Assembly: GCA_004296925.1 (NCBI GenBank)
Contig: SCVI01000069.1
Span: 1-43,603, forward strand
Direction: 5' to 3'
Length of the DNA stretch: 43,603 nt
Source of the DNA: Patescibacteria group bacterium
GTDB taxonomy: Bacteria > Patescibacteriota > Minisyncoccia > Phycocordibacterales > Phycocordibacteraceae
In this document: positions 39,958 through 43,603 of the stretch, one piece after another
How the letters are laid out: every line of letters starts with the position of its first letter
How positions within the stretch are numbered: the stretch's first letter is position 1
Notes under the pieces: model-generated
Told to the model about the DNA's origin: nothing
What the model saw: only the letters and a program-made list of their open reading frames with translations
Databases searched by the model: none
Position numbers and translations under genes: made by a program

Positions 39958-40194
39958 ATGTATTACGTCTATATCCTAAGGTGTGCAGACCAAAAACCGT
40001 ATACTGGTTGCACAGAAAATATTAAGGAACGACTAGAACGTCACTCAAAAGGTTACGTACCTGCGACGAGAGAACGTCGTCCTATCAATCTCACTCAATA
40101 TGTGGCATTTCAAGATAAGCAAAAAGCTTTTGAGTTTGAAAAGTATCTTAAATCAGGTTCTGGTAGGGCTTTTATAAAAAAACATCTTTCTTGA
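39958..40194 (+). CDS. GIY-YIG nuclease (UPF0213-like)
   Basis: A 78-residue single-domain nuclease. The signature is YYVYILRC...PYTGCTENIKERLERHSKG, with the GIY/YIG strands, the conserved Arg and the downstream Glu in AFEFEKYLKSGSGRAF. Such small stand-alone proteins occur in several copies in many bacteria, including CPR; targets are unknown. It starts just past the tRNA-Trp module. Confidence 0.88.
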   Translation: MYYVYILRCADQKPYTGCTENIKERLERHSKGYVPATRERRPINLTQYVAFQDKQKAFEFEKYLKSGSGRAFIKKHLS

Positions 40195-40250
40195 TGTAGT
40201 AAAAAGAAACCATAACCCTTTTCCTTCAAAAAGAGTATTATTAATACCGT

Positions 40251-40832
40251 ATGCGTGAGGGGTATGAATCGAGTGCATCCGTGAACTCTGATAATCAAGG
40301 ATACGAACATCACCATAAAAGTGCGCGTATTAAATTACGCGGATTATCGCCATCAATATTTGGAAGCGCGTTAGACGCAACGAGACGTATATTTCCTAAG
40401 GTAAGCGATCAGCAGGACATTGAAGAGGCGTATCGAATGAGTCTTGAACCAGAAATATTTGAGAGTGAACTTAAGAAACAAGGTATACGCTCACTTAAAT
40501 ACTGGGTAGCTACAAAATCAAAGAAGTCACACGAAATTGCAGGAGTAACGGGACTTGAAACAATGTTAGAAGATGAGCCGGAGGTGGCATGGCTTGGATG
40601 GTTTGGCGTGACACCTGAGTTTCGCGGTAAAGGATTTGGGCGATCGTTACTCAAGACAACGATTTCTAAAGCGAGAACGATTGGTTTTGATAAATTGAGA
40701 TTGTGGACAACCACTGCCCCCGAAGAGATTGCTGCGCAAGACATGTATGAAGATTTTGATTTTCGATTGACGGGAGATGAAGAAATCCCTAATTCGGCAG
40801 AGTTTAAGCTCTACCGGGAAAAAACACTTTAA
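40251..40832 (+). CDS. GNAT-family N-acetyltransferase
   Basis: A 193-residue protein. The acetyl-CoA motif is VTPEFRGKGFGRSLLKTTISKA (about 120-143), preceded by VAWLGWFG and followed by LWTTTAPEEIAAQDMYEDFDFRLTG. The substrate is unknown. The first 45 residues are not conserved-looking, so the start may be further in. The end overlaps the convergent acyltransferase gene by 29 bp. Confidence 0.82.
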   Translation: MREGYESSASVNSDNQGYEHHHKSARIKLRGLSPSIFGSALDATRRIFPKVSDQQDIEEAYRMSLEPEIFESELKKQGIRSLKYWVATKSKKSHEIAGVTGLETMLEDEPEVAWLGWFGVTPEFRGKGFGRSLLKTTISKARTIGFDKLRLWTTTAPEEIAAQDMYEDFDFRLTGDEEIPNSAEFKLYREKTL

Positions 40833-41889
40833 GTATTCGGTGAAGCAACCAGCTAAGTCCAAGAAGGATGCTTATGTTTAAAACAGTTGCTATCCAAGCA
40901 GGTGTTTGCGCGTAGAAAAATTCATAGCGTGATAAAAACGGCCAATGAATGAGATAGAGTGCGTATGAAAAAATACCGAACAAATACAGAATACGAACTT
41001 CAAAATTTTTCAGTATAAAAAATAGCAATATAAGTAGTGCGGTGAATAGGCTAATAAGTTCTTGTTGTGGTGTGCCGATGCCAGAAAAATAGGCAAAATA
41101 TGCAAACACACCAGCGATAAGTGTCATAAGTACTATGCGAGCACTGATTGGCATATACGTTATTTTTTGTTCTAAGCGTTCCCGTTTTTGTTGGTATTTT
41201 GTATAGAAGCCGCCAAGCGCAATTCCTATAGGAAACGCCAGAAGATGCACCACGTAGAGATGTTGAATGTTTGTAAGTAATGGTAACTGAAGTAACGTAA
41301 TGCCTTTTGCTAAACCAAAAAGGACTAAAGCTGAAAGAAGTGGGCGATTAGGTTTGAATACTAACGGAAAGAGTAAATAGAAAAAAAGTATAAAAGTGAA
41401 ATACCATAGTGGCGAATTAACATCTGTAAAGAGATCAGCGCTAGGGAAAAATCCTAAGAGCGAGTGAAGTATAGAATCTACAGTGTATGCTTTTTGCAGT
41501 AGCCATATATCCAACAAAAAAACAAAAGAGAGCACTATCCATAGTGGGGTATAGAGTTTTAAGAAATGTCTTCTATAGAAATTAAGCGGTGAGAGTAATT
41601 TTTTAGATTGAGATACCGCAAGCCCAAAACCAGAAAGAAACAAAAACAAGTCAACACCAACACCTGCCAACGCTGAGAGTGGAAAAAGAAACTCGTGATT
41701 CAACACTAAAAAATAACCAATATGACCAAAAATAATTGCAAGTATTGCAAACCCTTTTAATTCTTGTGAAAGTGATACTGGTAGCAGAGAAGTGGTCGTT
41801 CGCTTTCTAATCGAAAAAAGTACCGCGAGCAAAACAATAGCTATTACTACATAGGTAGAAAAGATAGGGTTCACTACTTGAAAAGGCAT
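40804..41889 (-). CDS. Acyltransferase 3 family membrane protein
   Basis: A 361-residue polytopic protein with about ten membrane segments. The family motif is LKGFAILAIIFGHIGYF, with the putative catalytic His, followed by GVGVDLFLFLSGFGLA. These enzymes O-acylate surface sugars or lipids at the membrane. The gene is convergent with the GNAT gene. Confidence 0.86.
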   Translation of the reverse strand: MPFQVVNPIFSTYVVIAIVLLAVLFSIRKRTTTSLLPVSLSQELKGFAILAIIFGHIGYFLVLNHEFLFPLSALAGVGVDLFLFLSGFGLAVSQSKKLLSPLNFYRRHFLKLYTPLWIVLSFVFLLDIWLLQKAYTVDSILHSLLGFFPSADLFTDVNSPLWYFTFILFFYLLFPLVFKPNRPLLSALVLFGLAKGITLLQLPLLTNIQHLYVVHLLAFPIGIALGGFYTKYQQKRERLEQKITYMPISARIVLMTLIAGVFAYFAYFSGIGTPQQELISLFTALLILLFFILKNFEVRILYLFGIFSYALYLIHWPFLSRYEFFYAQTPAWIATVLNISILLGLSWLLHRILKVFFPGRA

Positions 41890-41945
41890 GGGTACAATCG
41901 TACCACTTTATAGCTATATTTTTTAAATGTCGTTATATTAAAGAT

Positions 41946-42224
41946 ATGGATGAGAGAGTCGATGCACTAGAAAGGGAAGTTGCGTTGCTTAAGGAAAGGA
42001 ATTCTCGTGTTGAGTCTGAGAAGGCATGGGAAACAAGCTTGTTTCGTGTGTGTACCATAGCGTTTTTAACCTACGTGTTTGCTAGCGTCTTCCTTGCATT
42101 TGTTGGGGTCCAGGAATATTTATTGAACGCCCTCGTTCCAACAATTGGTTTCGTGCTTTCAACACGATCTATACCAATTATAAAGAAAGCGTGGCTCCGT
42201 TTTCAAAAAGATAAGAAAAACTGA
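41946..42224 (+). CDS. Small coiled-coil membrane protein
   Basis: A 92-residue protein. A short coiled coil (MDERVDALEREVALLKERN) precedes two membrane segments (about 33-52 and 60-76) and a basic tail. TATATT (41934-41939) lies six bases before the ATG. Its function is not recognised. Confidence 0.65.
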   Translation: MDERVDALEREVALLKERNSRVESEKAWETSLFRVCTIAFLTYVFASVFLAFVGVQEYLLNALVPTIGFVLSTRSIPIIKKAWLRFQKDKKN

Positions 42225-42259
42225 TTTAGATACAGGCGATCAGTTTTTTAATTCCAATT

Positions 42260-42664
42260 CTATAAACAGTTATCGGGATGAAGTCTACAGAGTTCTTCAA
42301 GTTCTCTCGCTTCACGTTTCTCTCTGTCTCTCCTTTCGGCAGGTGTTTCCGCTGCTCTTTGACGTGCAAAAAATTGATCTGCTGCGGAAGACAAAGCTTG
42401 GTCGCCACCGCATACATTTCCAAGATTTGGCATTCTGCCATTTCTTAGTGCATTCCATTCTCTTTGATCGAGCCTTACGCAAGTTCTCAGTTGTTCCTCT
42501 GTAAGATCCCACCCGTTATAGTTTGAAGGTCTACTTTGCGCCTCTGCCGAAGGAACAAACACCCCAAGTCCAATTGCAAAAGCTATCGCAGTAAGTGGAT
42601 TTCTTGCATTTCGTACAGAATAATCCTGTCGTTTTTCACCACCTTCCATATCTCTTTTCACCAT
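42260..42664 (-). CDS. Secreted small Cys-containing protein A
   Basis: A 134-residue protein. A signal peptide (hydrophobic to about residue 38, cleavage after SAEA) precedes a mature part with four cysteines (TCVR, VCGG, LCRL, DNCL) and a long Arg/Glu-rich helix. The leader AGGAGGAG is one of the few strong Shine-Dalgarno-like sequences here. It sits three bases before ATG 42664 and six before the next codon GTG. An internal ATG at residue 6 is an alternative. It is paralogous in layout to the gene at 42845. Confidence 0.6.
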   Translation of the reverse strand: MVKRDMEGGEKRQDYSVRNARNPLTAIAFAIGLGVFVPSAEAQSRPSNYNGWDLTEEQLRTCVRLDQREWNALRNGRMPNLGNVCGGDQALSSAADQFFARQRAAETPAERRDREKREARELEELCRLHPDNCL

Positions 42665-42723
42665 ACTCCTCCTATTAGAGCGGTCAAGGCACCCTCGAAA
42701 AAGTCGTGTATTAATTAACAGAT
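42661..42723. repeat. Duplicated upstream region, copy 1
   Basis: These 63 bp align without gaps to 43209-43271, with nine mismatches. Both copies include CCATACTCCTCCTATTAGAG and GTGTATTAATTAACAGAT. In each case the copy lies between a minus-strand secreted-protein gene and a plus-strand TATACT promoter. Confidence 0.8.
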
Positions 42724-42774
42724 CATGATTTGGATTCTCTTCTTAGGCCTCTTTCACCGCTATACTAGATATCA

Positions 42775-42840
42775 GTGTCACCAACTATGAAAAAGCTTGG
42801 GAAACAAGTAATGTTCACAATGGCTTTTTTCAGAGACTAA
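42775..42840 (+). pseudogene. Probable remnant of a TrbC/VirB2-like gene start
   Basis: GTG 42775 lies eight bases after TATACT (42761-42766), exactly as in the intact gene at 43322. The frame stops after 21 codons, MSPTMKKLGKQVMFTMAFFRD, which looks like the beginning of a signal peptide. It is probably a decayed copy from the duplication of the divergent gene pair; a real short peptide is possible. Confidence 0.4.
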
Positions 42841-42844
42841 TCTC

Positions 42845-43201
42845 TTAACGAAGCGAGCAAGAACTTCGAAGCTGATTGTCTCTTGGGTTCCTTGGCTGTC
42901 CTCGTCTATCTCGCTCTGCAAGAGCAATACACTGTCTTCCTAATTCCGCTTCCGCTGCATCGACCGCTCTTTGTAACTCCATAACTTCCCTGTCTTCTTC
43001 ATTTGCTCTACGGATTGCTTCACGTCGCTCTTGTTCTTCTCGCGGTAAAGATGCCTCATATTCTGTAAGCGTTACCCTCCTGCCTCCACCGTTTCTATCT
43101 TGCGCCTCCACTGCTCCACCAGTCACAAGCGATAACACTCCTGCGAGTGATGCTAACAGAGGTGCCTTTCTTCGTACTGGCCTGTGATCTTCTTGACCCA
43201 T
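42845..43201 (-). CDS. Secreted small charged protein B
   Basis: A 118-residue protein from ATG 43201. A signal peptide (basic start, hydrophobic to about 32, cleavage near VEAQ) precedes an Arg/Glu-rich helical region (YEASLPREEQERREAIRRANEEDREVMELQRAVDAAEAELG) and two C-terminal cysteines. Its layout and duplicated leader mark it as a paralogue of the 42260-42664 protein, although sequence identity is low. Its AGGAGG leader lies about 15 nt upstream. Confidence 0.58.
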   Translation of the reverse strand: MGQEDHRPVRRKAPLLASLAGVLSLVTGGAVEAQDRNGGGRRVTLTEYEASLPREEQERREAIRRANEEDREVMELQRAVDAAEAELGRQCIALAERDRRGQPRNPRDNQLRSSCSLR

Positions 43202-43208
43202 ATATTCA

Positions 43209-43271
43209 CCATACTCCTCCTATTAGAGTGGTCAAGGTGCCTCCCAAGAAGCTGTGTATTAATTAACAGAT
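43209..43271. repeat. Duplicated upstream region, copy 2
   Basis: This matches 42661-42723 at 54 of 63 positions without gaps and lies between secreted protein B and the TrbC/VirB2-like gene at 43322. Confidence 0.8.
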
Positions 43272-43321
43272 TGTCTTAATACCTATCTTTTCTTGTCATT
43301 TCCTCGCTATACTAAGGCACA

Positions 43322-43603
43322 GTGACTTCAGTCCACAGAAAGATTGCACTTTTCTTTGCACTTGCACTCATATTGGTGCCGTTCGGAGCGTTTGCAACCT
43401 CCCACATTCTCCCTATCGACTCTGGCACCGGTCTCGTATCGCAATGCGAAGGAGCTCTTTGTAGAGCCTGCGACCTTGTTGAACTCTCCAACAACGTTAT
43501 TACCTTTGCTATTGGCTTTGCAGTCATTGTTGCCACCCTCATGTTTGCCTATGCAGGTATTCTCTATGTCACTGCAGCAAACGCAGGACAAGAACAGATA
43601 AAG
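43322..43603 (+). CDS. TrbC/VirB2-like membrane protein, cut by window end
   Basis: The first 94 codons are present from GTG 43322, eight bases after TATACT (43308-43313), with no stop before the window end. The signal peptide is KIALFFALALILVPFGAFA. It is followed by CEGALCRACDLVELSNN, with three Cys, and a membrane segment VITFAIGFAVIVATLMFAYAGILYVT. The charged loop that usually separates two such segments begins at the end. It is longer at the N-terminus than the copies near 26 kb and has its own cysteine motif, so it belongs to a second subfamily. Confidence 0.75.
   Translation, partial: MTSVHRKIALFFALALILVPFGAFATSHILPIDSGTGLVSQCEGALCRACDLVELSNNVITFAIGFAVIVATLMFAYAGILYVTAANAGQEQIK

Noticed and set aside
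43344..43601. 85-residue ORF starting at 43344
   Set aside because: It is out of frame with the clear signal peptide and membrane segments of the gene from GTG 43322.

Overview
The window reads as accessory-plus-core chromosome of an ultra-small Patescibacteria/CPR bacterium, most likely of the Parcubacteria type. This is inferred from the compact proteins (an IF-2 of about 500 residues without the usual long N-terminal region, a cysteine-free bL33 of 52 residues), clusters of small TrbC/VirB2-like membrane proteins, many -10 boxes placed 6-8 nt before start codons, and few strong Shine-Dalgarno sites. Reading frames are intact with TGA as stop, so the standard code is used. Taxonomy is inference; no 16S gene is present.

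Layout. Positions ~121-6113 hold an integrated element sitting in the 3' end of tRNA-Glu. It carries a large serine recombinase, a P-loop NTPase with internal membrane segments, a membrane-anchored coiled-coil protein, a small basic protein, a CxxC mini-protein and two related structured (RNA-like) motifs. The recombinase frame runs into the tRNA. Its likely original 3' end lies at the far left end of the element (122-262), so circularisation would rebuild a longer protein. From 6.1 to 6.8 kb are tRNA-Glu and tRNA-Ser with unusual flanking copies of their own ends.

6.8-12.3 kb holds a cation/Ca2+ exchanger, a PQ-loop-like membrane protein, an AlkA-type glycosylase, the SAH hydrolase/adenosine kinase pair and thioredoxin reductase. 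12.6-17.5 kb (minus strand) is a division and translation cluster: lepB, a HisRS-like protein, rpsU, ybeY, ftsA, ftsZ. 17.7-24.2 kb holds pth, rpsA, an HTH protein, a metal-site-less MBL protein, gyrA and a methyltransferase. 24.2-27.6 kb is an extracellular solute-binding protein followed by five small TrbC/VirB2-like membrane proteins. 28-31 kb holds tRNAs Leu, Lys, Leu and Cys, three of them with 3' modules. 31.1-38.5 kb holds rbfA-infB, a DUF4446 protein, a cysteine desulfurase, an HtrA-like pseudo-protease and clpB. 38.5-43.6 kb holds tRNA-Tyr and tRNA-Trp with modules, rpmG, a GIY-YIG nuclease, a GNAT, an acyltransferase, two secreted small paralogues and the start of another TrbC/VirB2-like gene cut by the window end.

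The most striking pattern is a repeat family beside tRNA genes. Six of eight tRNA genes (Ser, Leu-TAG, Leu-TAA, Cys, Tyr, Trp) are followed on their 3' side by a module of about 115-180 bp. It consists of a hairpin, an inverted copy of that tRNA's own T-arm, a GC-rich core with shared sequence, and a direct copy of the tRNA's 3' end. The arms differ with each tRNA while the core is related between loci. I know of no described element with this layout, but I could not search.
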